DNA of 64,000 nt from a gamma proteobacterium L18 (GTDB taxonomy: Bacteria > Pseudomonadota > Gammaproteobacteria > Pseudomonadales > Pseudomonadaceae). The notes beneath the pieces are model-generated. The model saw only the letters and a program-made list of their open reading frames with translations, made no database searches and was not told the DNA's origin. Made by a program: the position numbers and the translations under genes. Location of the stretch: contig KI547166.1 in NCBI GenBank assembly GCA_000497835.1, forward strand, positions 581,528 to 645,527, in the 5' to 3' direction. The stretch's first letter is position 1. Every line of letters starts with the position of its first letter. Positions 43,676-52,821 of this stretch are shown here, piece after piece.

Positions 43676-45010
43676 ATGAGCAGCCAACGCACCCCCGTCG
43701 TCACCCAGCTTCAAGTGATCCCCGTGGCCGGCCACGACAGCATGCTGATGAACCTCAGCGGCGCCCACGGCCCGTACTTCACCCGCAACATCGTCATCCT
43801 CACCGACAGCAGCGGCAACGTCGGCGTGGGCGAGGTACCCGGTGGCGAGCGCATCCGCGAAACCCTGGAAGACGCCCGCAGCCTGGTCGTAGGCCAACCC
43901 ATCGGCCAGTACCAGCGCGTGCTCAACCAGATGCGCAGCACCTTCGCCGCCCGCGATGCCGCCGGCCGCGGCCTGCAGACCTTCGACCTGCGCATCACCA
44001 TCCATGCCGTCACCGCCATGGAAGCCGCCCTGCTCGACCTGCTGGGCCAGTTCCTGGAAGTGCCCGTGGCCGCCCTGCTGGGCGAAGGCCAGCAGCGCGA
44101 CGCGGTGAAAATGCTCGGCTACCTGTTCTACGTCGGCGACCGCAGCGCCACCAACCTGGCTTACCGCAGCGAGCCCGACGCCGGCGACGAGTGGAGCCGC
44201 CTGCGTCATGAAAAAGCCATGACCCCCGAAGCCGTGGTACGCCTGGCCGAAGCCGCCAAGGCCAAATACGGTTTCAACGACTTCAAACTCAAGGGCGGCG
44301 TGCTGCGCGGCGAGGAAGAAATCGAGGCCGTCACCGCCCTGGCCGAGCGCTTCCCCGACGCCCGCATCACCCTGGACCCCAACGGCGCCTGGTCACTGAA
44401 AGAGGCCATCGCCCTGTGCCGCGACCAGCACAAGGTGCTGGCCTACGCCGAAGACCCGTGCGGTGCCGAAAACGGTTACTCGGGCCGCGAAGTGATGGCC
44501 GAATTCCGCCGCGCCACGGGCCTGCCCACCGCCACCAACATGATCGCCACCGACTGGCGCGAAATGGGCCACGCCATCCAGTTGCAATCGGTGGACATCC
44601 CCCTCGCCGACCCGCACTTCTGGACCATGCAGGGCTCGGTGCGCGTGGCGCAGATGTGCAACGAATGGGGCCTGACCTGGGGCTCGCACTCCAACAACCA
44701 CTTCGACATTTCCCTGGCCATGTTCACCCAGGTGGCCGCCGCCGCCCCCGGTGACATCACCGCCATCGACACCCACTGGATCTGGCAGGACGGCCAGCGC
44801 CTGACCAAGGCCCCGCTGCAGATCGAAGGCGGCTACGTGAAGGTCCCGGCCAAACCGGGGCTGGGCGTGGACATCGACATGGACGCCGTAGCCAAGGCGC
44901 ATGAGCTGTACAAAGGCATGGGCCTGGGCGCGCGGGATGACAGCGTGGCGATGCAGTTCCTGATTTCGGGATGGAAGTTCGATAACAAGAAGCCGTGCAT
45001 GGTGCGCTGA
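43676..45010 (+). CDS. gudD: Glucarate dehydratase
   Basis: 444 residues, the same length as E. coli GudD (about 446). Enolase-superfamily residues: [16 protein letters not shown] (catalytic Lys), [11 protein letters not shown] and AEDPCG (metal ligands), ATNMIATDW, and the His of [13 protein letters not shown]. Dehydrates D-glucarate or L-idarate to 5-keto-4-deoxyglucarate. The aldolase and reductase needed downstream are not in the window. Co-transcribed with the MFS gene; an R5 hairpin follows. Confidence 0.93.
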   Translation: MSSQRTPVVTQLQVIPVAGHDSMLMNLSGAHGPYFTRNIVILTDSSGNVGVGEVPGGERIRETLEDARSLVVGQPIGQYQRVLNQMRSTFAARDAAGRGLQTFDLRITIHAVTAMEAALLDLLGQFLEVPVAALLGEGQQRDAVKMLGYLFYVGDRSATNLAYRSEPDAGDEWSRLRHEKAMTPEAVVRLAEAAKAKYGFNDFKLKGGVLRGEEEIEAVTALAERFPDARITLDPNGAWSLKEAIALCRDQHKVLAYAEDPCGAENGYSGREVMAEFRRATGLPTATNMIATDWREMGHAIQLQSVDIPLADPHFWTMQGSVRVAQMCNEWGLTWGSHSNNHFDISLAMFTQVAAAAPGDITAIDTHWIWQDGQRLTKAPLQIEGGYVKVPAKPGLGVDIDMDAVAKAHELYKGMGLGARDDSVAMQFLISGWKFDNKKPCMVR

Positions 45011-45022
45011 GGCCTCTGAGCC

Positions 45023-45054
45023 CTGTAGCCGTTGCCGGCAGGCTGCGGCTACAG
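45023..45054 (+). terminator. R5-type hairpin after gudD
   Basis: CTGTAGCCG / CGGCTACAG stem with a 14-base loop, 13 bases past the gudD stop. Compact version of the R5 repeat, likely acting as the 3' end of the glucarate operon. Confidence 0.7.
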
Positions 45055-45067
45055 TTCACCCCACTCC

Positions 45068-45099
45068 CTGTGGGACCGGGCGAAGCTCGGGAAGCGAAC
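45068..45099. repeat. Single R3 half-unit
   Basis: One R3 arm (CTGTGGGACCGGGCGAAGCT onward) without its inverted partner, just after the gudD hairpin. The only unpaired R3 arm in the window. Confidence 0.8.
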
Positions 45100-45237
45100 G
45101 ACTCGATCCATCTGTCTCCCCCCTCATTTCAGAAATTTCCTATAACTCCCTAGGCAACGGCTGATATCTGCCACCAGGCAGATCCCCTTTAATGCGCGCC
45201 CTATTCCCTCCAGGCCACATCTGGTAACAGGACGCCC

Positions 45238-47133
45238 ATGCCCTTCAACCCCACGCTCAATCTCCTGCGCGCCATCGCCGTGCTGCTGGTCATGCTGTAT
45301 CACTTCGTGCCCAAGCTGGTGCCGGGCGGCTACATCGGCGTGGACGTGTTCTTCGTCATCTCCGGCTACCTGATGACGGCCATCATCTTCTCCGGCCTCA
45401 CCACCGGGCAGTTCTCGCTGCTGAGCTTCTATGCCGCCAGGGCCAGGCGCATCTTGCCGGCGCTGCTGGGGCTGGGCGTCGCCCTCGGCATACTGGGTTA
45501 TTGCTTCCTGCCCTTGGACGAATACCGCCTACTGCTGCGCACCGTGAAAAACAGCCTGCAGTTCACCTCCAACCTCCAATTCGCCGCCAAGGGCAGCTAC
45601 TTTGCCAGCCCGCTGCAGGAAAACTGGCTACTGCACACCTGGTCGTTATCGCTGGAATGGCAGTTCTACCTGATCTATCCCCTGTTGCTGACGCTTGCCG
45701 CCAGGCTCATCAGCCTTCGTCAGATGGCCTGCTGGCTGCTGCCGGCGCTCGCGCTCATCAGCCTGCTGGCCGCCATCTACCTGACCGGTATCACCGAGCA
45801 ATGGGCGTTCTACATGCTGCCTACCCGGGCCTGGGAATTGCTGGCGGGGGGCCTTGTGTATTGCCACGCTCCACGTATCACCGCGCAGGTCGCTCGCTCT
45901 CTTTCCATTGCCGGGCTGGCGGCGCTGGCACTGGCTACCATCCTGCTCAATGACAGCCATCCGTGGCCGGGCTATCTGGCCATCGCCCCGGTGATGGCCA
46001 CGGTGCTGGTCATTCTCGGCACCCGCCTGCCGGAGGGTGGCGTCACCCGCCCGCTGCACTGGCTGGGCACGCGCTCCTACTCCGTTTACCTGTGGCACTG
46101 GCCCATCGTTGTCCTGCTATACACCTGCGGGTTGCGCAACGAATCAGGTGCGATCAGCGTCGGGCTGCTCGCGGCGGTGATCCTCGGCGCCTTGTCCTGG
46201 CGACTGCTGGAGCACAGGAGCGTTCCCGCGCCCTCGCCAAAACGCGCCCTGCTTGTGTGGTTCGGCTGCGCAGCCCTCGGCATCGCCCTGTCCGCCAGCA
46301 CCGGGTCACTGCTCAAGAAAGGCTTCAACCTGCGACCATGGTTTGTCGAACCCACACCCCCGCAGTACGCGAGCAAACTGTTTAGCCAGCGGTGTGAAGC
46401 CAACCCCTGGAACGCCGACGAATGCGTGCTGGGCGAAGGCCCTGTGAACGTCATCCTGATGGGCGACAGCCACTCGCAATCGACCGCCGCCGCAGTGCAG
46501 CACAACAATCCGGGTGCCGCTCAACTCTGGGCCCTGGGCGCGTGCCCGACACTGCTGGCATTCGACATGCGCAACCAGGACAAGGCACAAACATGCCGTG
46601 CCTTCAACGCCGACAAAGTGCAACGCCTGGCCCGCGACTACCCCGGCGTGCCACTGATCCTGTTCAGCCGCAGCAGCTCCTACATCACGGCCGCCCACTC
46701 AGGCAGCGTAGGCTGGCCCGACGCCCCCCACCCACAGGCCCCCGGCTACGCCCAGCGCTATGTGGACACCTATGCCCGGACGGTGTGTGCACTGGGCCGC
46801 GACCGGCCGCTCTACATCGTGCGTCCCATTCCCGAAATGCCATTTGATGTGTACAAGAGCCTGAAATTGCAGACTCGCCTGTTCGGCCGGTCGACAGACA
46901 TCACCCTGCCCTTGTCGATCCATCGACAAAACCACGTGCTGGCAAACACCGCCATCGACACCGCGGCGGCGCAGTGCCAGGCCACGGTCATCGATACCAC
47001 TGCCCGCCTTTGTCCACAGGGCGTGTGCATGGGGTCGGTGAAGGGGGTGAGCTTGTACTATGACGACAATCATCTGGTGGATGAGGGTAATCGGGTGCTG
47101 ATGGGGTTGTTTGATGAGGTGGTTGGCCAGTGA
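45238..47133 (+). CDS. O-acyltransferase with SGNH domain (OafA/YrhL type)
   Basis: 631 residues. The N-terminal acyltransferase-3 domain (about 1-345, ten to eleven spans) begins NLLRAIAVLLVMLYHFVPKL, with the catalytic-type His, and contains YIGVDVFFVISGYLM. A periplasmic SGNH domain (about 395-630) has block I VILMGDSHSQST and block V DDNHLVDEGN. Such proteins O-acetylate lipopolysaccharide O-antigen or other surface glycans. No O-antigen cluster adjoins it, so it could modify surface sugars made elsewhere. It immediately precedes the tail island, convergent with its ogr gene (5 bp between stops). Confidence 0.9.
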   Translation: MPFNPTLNLLRAIAVLLVMLYHFVPKLVPGGYIGVDVFFVISGYLMTAIIFSGLTTGQFSLLSFYAARARRILPALLGLGVALGILGYCFLPLDEYRLLLRTVKNSLQFTSNLQFAAKGSYFASPLQENWLLHTWSLSLEWQFYLIYPLLLTLAARLISLRQMACWLLPALALISLLAAIYLTGITEQWAFYMLPTRAWELLAGGLVYCHAPRITAQVARSLSIAGLAALALATILLNDSHPWPGYLAIAPVMATVLVILGTRLPEGGVTRPLHWLGTRSYSVYLWHWPIVVLLYTCGLRNESGAISVGLLAAVILGALSWRLLEHRSVPAPSPKRALLVWFGCAALGIALSASTGSLLKKGFNLRPWFVEPTPPQYASKLFSQRCEANPWNADECVLGEGPVNVILMGDSHSQSTAAAVQHNNPGAAQLWALGACPTLLAFDMRNQDKAQTCRAFNADKVQRLARDYPGVPLILFSRSSSYITAAHSGSVGWPDAPHPQAPGYAQRYVDTYARTVCALGRDRPLYIVRPIPEMPFDVYKSLKLQTRLFGRSTDITLPLSIHRQNHVLANTAIDTAAAQCQATVIDTTARLCPQGVCMGSVKGVSLYYDDNHLVDEGNRVLMGLFDEVVGQ

Positions 47134-47137
47134 TCGG

Positions 47138-47389
47138 CTAACCCGCCTTCAGTTGATTCATCAGCGCCTCAAGCCGCTCCGGTGGGAGCTCACGCATTTG
47201 CTCGACCAAGTGTTGGTCGAGCTTGTTTGCGGCGGGGCGCAGGCCATGGGAGTAACTCAGTTGCATCACGAAGCTGTGACCACACTGGGCGGTCCGGCAG
47301 GTGCAATAAAGGCGAGTGAAATCACAACTCAGCCGATTTGTGCTGGTAATGATGGCTTTTCCGTTGCACTCGCGGCACTGGATCTTCAT
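47138..47389 (-). CDS. ogr: Ogr/Delta-like zinc-finger late activator
   Basis: 83 residues with the exact Ogr metal-binding spacing C-X2-C-X22-C-X4-C (Cys5, Cys8, Cys31, Cys36), starting MKIQCRECNGKAIITSTNRL. In phage P2, Ogr activates the late promoters of tail and head operons. Here it is the only regulator next to the tail genes and is divergent from them, so it probably activates the tail operon. Its product ends RLEALMNQLKAG. Confidence 0.88.
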   Translation of the reverse strand: MKIQCRECNGKAIITSTNRLSCDFTRLYCTCRTAQCGHSFVMQLSYSHGLRPAANKLDQHLVEQMRELPPERLEALMNQLKAG

Positions 47390-47669
47390 GTCTGACTCCC
47401 TGTCTTCACGGTCGAAAAATCTCCCTCAGTATTCACCAGAAAATTGCGCGACGCTGCACTTGTAGCCTGCGAATCTGTGACTGAACGCAACAGCCTGCTC
47501 ATCGGGGTGAGCCAGTACAACAAGCTCATCTGATCGCGTGATTACACTTGATAAATTTCCGATAGCGTCCGTTTTTCCACACGTTAAAAGCAAATCGGAA
47601 CGCTGCCATTTGTCTTGGAGCAACAAGGGTTTTTAAGGTGGTCACACCTGAACAAATCTGGATCGTCCG
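47390..47669. other. Gap upstream of the tail operon
   Basis: 280 bp between ogr and the first tail gene. It should hold the divergent promoters. A minus-strand open frame of 66 codons (47426-47626) ends SVAQFSGEY and is protein-like but lacks a ribosome site. A TGT-N11-ACA arrangement at 47476-47492 is close to, but not the same as, the TGT-N12-ACA dyad used by P2 Ogr. Nothing firm can be assigned. Confidence 0.4.
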
Positions 47670-48128
47670 ATGGAACAGCTACGCACTCTCTCCAATTACC
47701 TGCTCGACAGCGAGCTGTTTGCCCCCGACCAACTGTCGACACGCGCCGAGCAGGTAACCCTCCAGCTGAACTGGAAACCCGACGTCGAAGGTTTGTGCAT
47801 GGGCACTCTCGAATACCGGGGCATTCTGGAGTTTTACCGCACAACTATTGCACCGATACGGCTAATGGCGCTGGTGGGGACCTGGCTCCAACGAAATGCC
47901 CCCGGCGATGAATCTCACAGGCTCGTGCTGCCCGATTGCAGCGTCTCGCCTCACGTGGACCAGCGCCACCACCTGCGACTCTTTGTGGATTTCACGGAGT
48001 CCATCTGGCTCAGCGAACAACCTGATGGTGAATTCGAAGCCTTCCAGAAACGCTGGTCATTCATGCCCAGCGACCTCTGGATAGCCCAGCGAAGCGACGT
48101 CCGGAACCGGCCTGATCCCCAACCATAA
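47670..48128 (+). CDS. Tail completion protein (P2 R-like)
   Basis: 152 residues, starting MEQLRTLSNYLLDSELF. The pattern TLQLNWK, LEYRGILEFYR, LVGTWLQRN and VDFTESIWL follows the P2 tail-completion protein R type, which caps the tube at the head-proximal end. The assignment is by position (first tail gene, before the sheath) and general resemblance. The ribosome site is weak. First gene of the rightward tail operon. Confidence 0.65.
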   Translation: MEQLRTLSNYLLDSELFAPDQLSTRAEQVTLQLNWKPDVEGLCMGTLEYRGILEFYRTTIAPIRLMALVGTWLQRNAPGDESHRLVLPDCSVSPHVDQRHHLRLFVDFTESIWLSEQPDGEFEAFQKRWSFMPSDLWIAQRSDVRNRPDPQP

Positions 48129-48166
48129 CCATCCTCTCACCTACTCTCCGATTGCGAGGCCTCACC

Positions 48167-49279
48167 ATGGCTCAAGGTAATGTCAGCGTTAACAATCTCA
48201 ACCTGGGCCAAGGCCCAGTAGTCGAGATCGAACGCTTCTTTTTGTTCATCGGTCCTGCTGCTCACAACATCGGCAAGCTGATTGCGCTCAATACTCAATC
48301 CAATCTGGACAGCCTGCTAGGTGCTGCCGACAGTGACCTTAAATGGCAAGTACAGGCAGCTCGAGCCAATGGCGGGCCACGCTGGGCTTGCCTGGTGCTG
48401 CCGCTTGCGGCAGACGACACTTGGCAGGACGCGCTAGCCTTGGCCGAACAGGAAAGCATCTCCGTTGAAGCGGTGGTGATCACCAAACCTGTCACCACCG
48501 GCGACGAGCTAAACGCCATGCAGGCAGCCAGCCTCCTGCAAAGTAATCGCTATGGCCGACGCCTGTTCATCATGGCGGCTACCCCCGGCATCAATCAGGC
48601 CCAGGACTGGAACGAGTACCTTGCAGCGCAGCGCGCTATTACCCGTGACGTCACCGCCGGTAGAGTCCTGGCCGTACCACAACTGCACGGCAACGATTTG
48701 GGTGTGCTTGCCGGACGACTTGCCAATGCGCAATCCAGCGTGGCGGACAGCCCCATGCGTGTCGCCAGTGGCCCTCTGGTAGGGCTCGGTAAATCGCCTC
48801 GGGACACTGGCGGCGTGGTGCTGTCAGGCGCAACGCTGGCGGAGCTGGACAAAGCACGCCTTTCAGTGCCCCAAGCCTACCCTGACTATCCAGGTTTTTA
48901 CTGGGGCGACGCCAATTTACTCGACGCCCCTGGCAGCGACTTTACCGTGATAGAAAACCTGCGAATTATCGACAAGGCAGCACGCCGCATTCGCCTGCTG
49001 CTGATCCAGCGGGTAGCCGATCGCAAGGTCAACAACACTCCCAATAGCATGGCTGCGACCAAAACCGCGCTGATGCGCCCCTTACGCGACATGGCGCGCT
49101 CCGCCACCTTTGGCGGAGTGCCCTACCCAGGCGATATCCAGTCACCACGCGACGATGACATCACCCTGGTGTGGAAAAACCGTACCACCATCGAAGCCTA
49201 CTTGCGCGTACGCCCCTATAACTGCCCCAAGCACCTGACGGCGAATATCGCCCTGGACCTTTCCCTGGATGAGGAATAA
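48167..49279 (+). CDS. Contractile tail sheath protein (DUF2586)
   Basis: 370 residues starting MAQGNVSVNNLNLGQGPVVE. It matches the DUF2586 family, the sheath of HP1/K139-like and related contractile tails: FLFIGPAAHNIGKL near the N terminus, and a C-terminal tube-binding part with FGGVPYPGDIQSPRDDDI and IEAYLRVRPYNCPKHLTANI. An ATG 5 codons upstream is less likely, as the second ATG has the better context. The sheath surrounds the tube and contracts on binding. The tube gene follows after 3 bp. Confidence 0.85.
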   Translation: MAQGNVSVNNLNLGQGPVVEIERFFLFIGPAAHNIGKLIALNTQSNLDSLLGAADSDLKWQVQAARANGGPRWACLVLPLAADDTWQDALALAEQESISVEAVVITKPVTTGDELNAMQAASLLQSNRYGRRLFIMAATPGINQAQDWNEYLAAQRAITRDVTAGRVLAVPQLHGNDLGVLAGRLANAQSSVADSPMRVASGPLVGLGKSPRDTGGVVLSGATLAELDKARLSVPQAYPDYPGFYWGDANLLDAPGSDFTVIENLRIIDKAARRIRLLLIQRVADRKVNNTPNSMAATKTALMRPLRDMARSATFGGVPYPGDIQSPRDDDITLVWKNRTTIEAYLRVRPYNCPKHLTANIALDLSLDEE

Positions 49280-49282
49280 ACC

Positions 49283-49732
49283 ATGGCCCGTATCAGTGGC
49301 ATGAACTTCGATGTGAACCTTGGCGACCTGCAGGTGCACATACAGAAAGCGACGCTGGACATTACCGACAACAGTGCCGTTGGCCAGACACGTGGCCTGC
49401 CGGATGGCCATATTGATGGCGACGTGGCCGCCAGTGGCGAGTTCGAGTTCGATAGCAGCAACTTCTCCCTGCTGATCCAGGCAGCGGGCCGTGCAGGTGC
49501 GTTTCGCAACTTGGCGCCTTTCGACATCCTGTTTTTCGCACGCACCGGCGATGAGGAACTGCGGGTAGAGGCGTTCGGCTGCCGACTGAAAATTTCAAGT
49601 CTGCTGGATATCGATCCAAAGGGCGGCAACAAGACCACTCACAAAGTGCCCTTCGACGTCACCAGCCCAGACTTCATTCGTATCAATGGTGTGCCCTACC
49701 TGGATGCGAGCGAGATCGACGGGCTGAACTGA
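49283..49732 (+). CDS. Tail tube protein (DUF2597)
   Basis: 149 residues starting MARISGMNFDVNLGDLQVHI, a beta-rich protein of the DUF2597 family that serves as the inner tube in this tail class. Segment HIDGDVAASGEFEFDSSNFS and the C-terminal VTSPDFIRINGVPYL are characteristic. Directly after the sheath, the usual sheath-tube order. Confidence 0.83.
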   Translation: MARISGMNFDVNLGDLQVHIQKATLDITDNSAVGQTRGLPDGHIDGDVAASGEFEFDSSNFSLLIQAAGRAGAFRNLAPFDILFFARTGDEELRVEAFGCRLKISSLLDIDPKGGNKTTHKVPFDVTSPDFIRINGVPYLDASEIDGLN

Positions 49733-49796
49733 TAAACACCTTATTCATTCGGGCCGAGCCTCTCGGCCCAGTCACTACTCGAAAGGAAGCGTACAA

Positions 49797-50084
49797 ATGA
49801 CTGATCGTCGCGATATCACCCTGCAAATCGGCGAAAGCGAATTTACCTTTGGCTTGGCGCCGCAGGACGTGACCAAGTACTTCAACGCCGTGACCCCAAC
49901 CAACAAGGTCGCGCCGTCGAACAACTTGCTGACCACAACCGTCAGGGCTGAACAACTGGCTGACCTGCGCCCACTGCTGGGCAATCCGGTACTCACCCTA
50001 CAGATCGCAGGCGCGCTGCTGGAAGATTATTCGCCGGACATTGAAGTCATTGTAAAAAAGCCCTCGGTCGCGCCGAACGCCTGA
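49797..50084 (+). CDS. Tail assembly chaperone, zero-frame product
   Basis: 95 residues, starting MTDRRDITLQIGESEFTFGL, with strong ribosome site AAAGGAAG. It occupies the place of gpE in P2 (gpG in lambda) between tube and tape measure. Such chaperones coat the tape measure before tube assembly. The sequence near its end (A AAA AAG at 50054-50060) allows a -1 shift into a longer product, described as a separate feature. Confidence 0.8.
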   Translation: MTDRRDITLQIGESEFTFGLAPQDVTKYFNAVTPTNKVAPSNNLLTTTVRAEQLADLRPLLGNPVLTLQIAGALLEDYSPDIEVIVKKPSVAPNA

Positions 50085-50248
50085 ACGACGACGGGCTAGG
50101 CCAGTTGCTCGCGTTAAGCGAGCGCTGGCTGCCGGGCGCTGAACCCAACTGGGAGAAATTGGGGACGGCTAAGTGGTTGGAGGATGAATATTGGCGGCGG
50201 ATGGAGATTGCGGTGGCTAATGGGATTGCTAAGGCGCTTGGAGGGTAG
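49797..50248 (+). CDS. Tail assembly chaperone, -1 frameshift product
   Basis: The zero frame reads GTA AAA AAG CCC; slipping back one base on A AAA AAG (50054-50060) continues as ALGRAERLNDDGLGQL, AEPNWEKLGTAKWLEDEYWR and ends IAKALGG at the TAG at 50246-50248. The fused product is about 150 residues. The extension is rich in charged and Trp residues with no start codon of its own. This is the standard E+E' or G-GT arrangement of long-tailed phages. The 3' end overlaps the inverted lipoprotein gene by 20 bp. Confidence 0.85.
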
Positions 50249-50729
50249 ATATGTCGACAGCATCCTTTACGGCGTTCCCCGACCAGGTCCCCGTCATTGA
50301 CTCAACTGAAACATACTGATTTTTTAATGGATCCACATATCGACCAGATATTGAAAAAACCATTTCGCTATCAGTCCTCTTCAGCACCTTAAACCTAACA
50401 TCTCCAAATGGCTCATACACACTTCTTTCATCACCAAAAACAATACTGACAAGAGAGACAAAATGATCATTCATCCAATTGCCGCTATTTTCATAACCTT
50501 CCAAGACCACTGCAGGCGGCATCATAAAAATCAGCGTAACCACAGCACCATCATCCATATAGCCGAGAAAACCGACGACTGCCTTATCGGAGCCACCCAG
50601 ATCGTCTTTCTGAATCCCAAATATAATATTTGAGACTTGACTCACCCCTATTACCTTGTCCACCTTCCCACACCCGACAAAGGTCACCAACAACATCAAC
50701 AACACAACTTGAGCAATTTTCCCAACCAT
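50229..50729 (-). CDS. Lipoprotein moron inserted in the tail operon
   Basis: 166 residues with signal MVGKIAQVVLLMLLVTFVGC, where the last Cys is the lipobox residue. Mature part is beta-rich with no recognised domain (GFLGYMDDGAVVTLIFMM, VFGDERSVYEPFGDVRFKVL). It is much more AT-rich than its neighbours, points against the tail operon, and sits exactly between chaperone and tape measure. These are the features of a moron, a cargo gene expressed independently of the tail, often giving the host a surface change or superinfection immunity. The ATG at 50729 has GAGG five bases upstream. Confidence 0.75.
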   Translation of the reverse strand: MVGKIAQVVLLMLLVTFVGCGKVDKVIGVSQVSNIIFGIQKDDLGGSDKAVVGFLGYMDDGAVVTLIFMMPPAVVLEGYENSGNWMNDHFVSLVSIVFGDERSVYEPFGDVRFKVLKRTDSEMVFSISGRYVDPLKNQYVSVESMTGTWSGNAVKDAVDISTLQAP

Positions 50730-50889
50730 ACACACCTCGAAATAGGGGTAAGCAATCCGCTACTGAAAGGCAAGGGTAACCGAGAAAACAGGACATGATA
50801 AGCAGCCAGCTCCTCCTACTAAACAAAATAGGGTTTTCATACAGATCCGTCAGAAAAGTCCCACATATAAAATAGAATAGGCCCACTTC

Positions 50890-52821
50890 ATGAGCACTGC
50901 AACGAAAAACGCCACTACAGAAATTAAAGCACCACCACCCAAGCCTAAAAAGAGCCTCCAACAAGCAGTTCAGGTTTCGGAAAAGCTTAGCAGCACGTTT
51001 TTTACGCAAATTTCTCAAGCCAACAAAATCATTGACACAACAGGAAAGACGCCAACCGCAATAGAAAGGACAATGGAAACTCAAAAGCTTCTACAACCCA
51101 AAAAAGCACATGGAATGCTAAGTGCCGATGCTGAGCAACTGGAAAAACGGAGCATTGACCACTCGATGCAGTTCGGAGAAGGTCCAGACCAAGTCTTCAA
51201 AGCATTTGATGAGAACAAGACCCGTCTCGCAACATGGGGAGACGATGTTCTCATCAAGGTGGCTACTATCAATGCTACGCTCAGCAAGGCCCTTGGTACC
51301 CAACAGGCGATAATAGCTGATTATTTTGAATCGCTTTTAAAATTATTTTCCGATAGCGAACAAAAAATGGGGGAAATAACATTTCTTGAAACTTTCGCCG
51401 GCCGCACCGCACTTTTAACCAAAAACTTCAATACTGCCCCCGAAAAATTCCAGAAAAACCTGGAGATAGCTGCCCCTGCCGCTGCCGCCGCTAATGTCGC
51501 GCCTTCCGAAGCAATGACAGTTATGGCGCTCGGCTCGTCTCAGATGCCTGACACTACCGCCGGAACAGCCTATGCATCAATAACGTCCAACGCCGACGCT
51601 GCGGGCAGGGCCTTAGGGCTGGACTTCAGTGACGGTCAGGGCGGCGTGGGGAAAATGACCTCTCTACTCGACGCACTGAAATCGAAGTATGGCGAAGTCC
51701 TGGACAGCGCAGAAAAAGATCAATTGAGCCAAGTCTTCGGCAGCGAAAAAGCGGCAAACCTCCTCGAGTTGCTGTTCAACCAATCTGAAAAATTCAAGAC
51801 CGTACTAACCCAAATCGAACAAGTCACCGGTTTGGAACCTGCAATCAGCATGGCGCAGGACATGGTTGACCCTTGGTCAAAGATAGAACATTCCATCAAA
51901 GCAGTCTGGTTGAGCCTGGGAGTGTATCTGGCCCCCCAACTCGCCATCGTCGCCGATGGCGTTGCAGCTTTGGCCAATATCGTAAAAACCGTGCTGGACC
52001 GTTTCCCCCTCCTTGGCAAATCAATTGTCTTCACGGCCCTTGCCATTACAGGGCTCTCCATTGCCATGGTTGTTCTAAAAGCAATTATCGTCACGTTGAT
52101 CGGCATCCAGGCTCTATGGGCGGCCACATTAAAACTCGTTAACAGCCAAACGCTGATCAACTATTACACCACCTTGAAAACCAATGCCGTCAGGGCGATG
52201 GGAATTGTCATCACAACGGCATCGGCGGCCGCTCAGCTCGTCTGTAGCGCAGCCGCCTGGCTACTAAACACTGCGCTGAGCGCGAATCCGATCATGCTGG
52301 TCGTCAGGGGCGTAATGTTATGCGTCGCTATCATTGGCCCGCTCATTTACTACTGGGATGCACTGGTTGCTGCACTCCGCGAGACAGAGGCCTTCCAGAC
52401 CGTCGTCGAATGGTTTGAAAAGATCTCCACATGGTTCAACTCCATGGGCGGCTGGTCGGGATTGGCCAGTGCTGCCTGGGACAGCATTGTTGGGGTATTC
52501 AACACATCCCTTAATGCGCTGATCGACCTGCTCAACAGTATCCCCGGCGTCAATATCGAAACCCGCTTCGGCGAAGTGCCTTCCCCTCCCGGGCAGGAAC
52601 AAATGGCTGCAGCCAACCGCGCCCACGCGACTATCGCCGCCGCCACGCCCAGCCTTCTGACCAGCGCCGATGCCAACAAGGTCCCGCCTGGCGGGCTGAT
52701 GAACAGCTTCCAGAACACTACACAGCAAAACCGCGGCACCCACGTAGAAAAGGTCGAAATCCATACGGGCAAACCCATGACCAGCCATGACCTTCAGGGG
52801 CTGCTGGAGATGGCAGGATGA
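50890..52821 (+). CDS. Tail tape measure protein
   Basis: 643 residues. N-terminal Lys/Pro-rich segment, long helical and coiled regions (about 20-330), a hydrophobic Ala/Leu/Ile-rich middle (about 370-490) and an amphipathic C-terminal portion. Tape measures set tail length at roughly 0.15 nm per residue, so about 95 nm here. The first part is AT-rich like the adjacent moron, and GC rises along the gene. No peptidase or lysozyme motif was noted in it. Ends overlapping DUF2590 (ATGA). Confidence 0.85.
   Translation: MSTATKNATTEIKAPPPKPKKSLQQAVQVSEKLSSTFFTQISQANKIIDTTGKTPTAIERTMETQKLLQPKKAHGMLSADAEQLEKRSIDHSMQFGEGPDQVFKAFDENKTRLATWGDDVLIKVATINATLSKALGTQQAIIADYFESLLKLFSDSEQKMGEITFLETFAGRTALLTKNFNTAPEKFQKNLEIAAPAAAAANVAPSEAMTVMALGSSQMPDTTAGTAYASITSNADAAGRALGLDFSDGQGGVGKMTSLLDALKSKYGEVLDSAEKDQLSQVFGSEKAANLLELLFNQSEKFKTVLTQIEQVTGLEPAISMAQDMVDPWSKIEHSIKAVWLSLGVYLAPQLAIVADGVAALANIVKTVLDRFPLLGKSIVFTALAITGLSIAMVVLKAIIVTLIGIQALWAATLKLVNSQTLINYYTTLKTNAVRAMGIVITTASAAAQLVCSAAAWLLNTALSANPIMLVVRGVMLCVAIIGPLIYYWDALVAALRETEAFQTVVEWFEKISTWFNSMGGWSGLASAAWDSIVGVFNTSLNALIDLLNSIPGVNIETRFGEVPSPPGQEQMAAANRAHATIAAATPSLLTSADANKVPPGGLMNSFQNTTQQNRGTHVEKVEIHTGKPMTSHDLQGLLEMAG

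Noticed and set aside
47426..47626. Minus-strand open frame of 66 codons between ogr and the tail operon
   Set aside because: Protein-like residues (LTCGKTDAIGNLSSVITRSD), but it has no ribosome site, a TTG at best for start, and would cover the expected tail promoter. Left unassigned.
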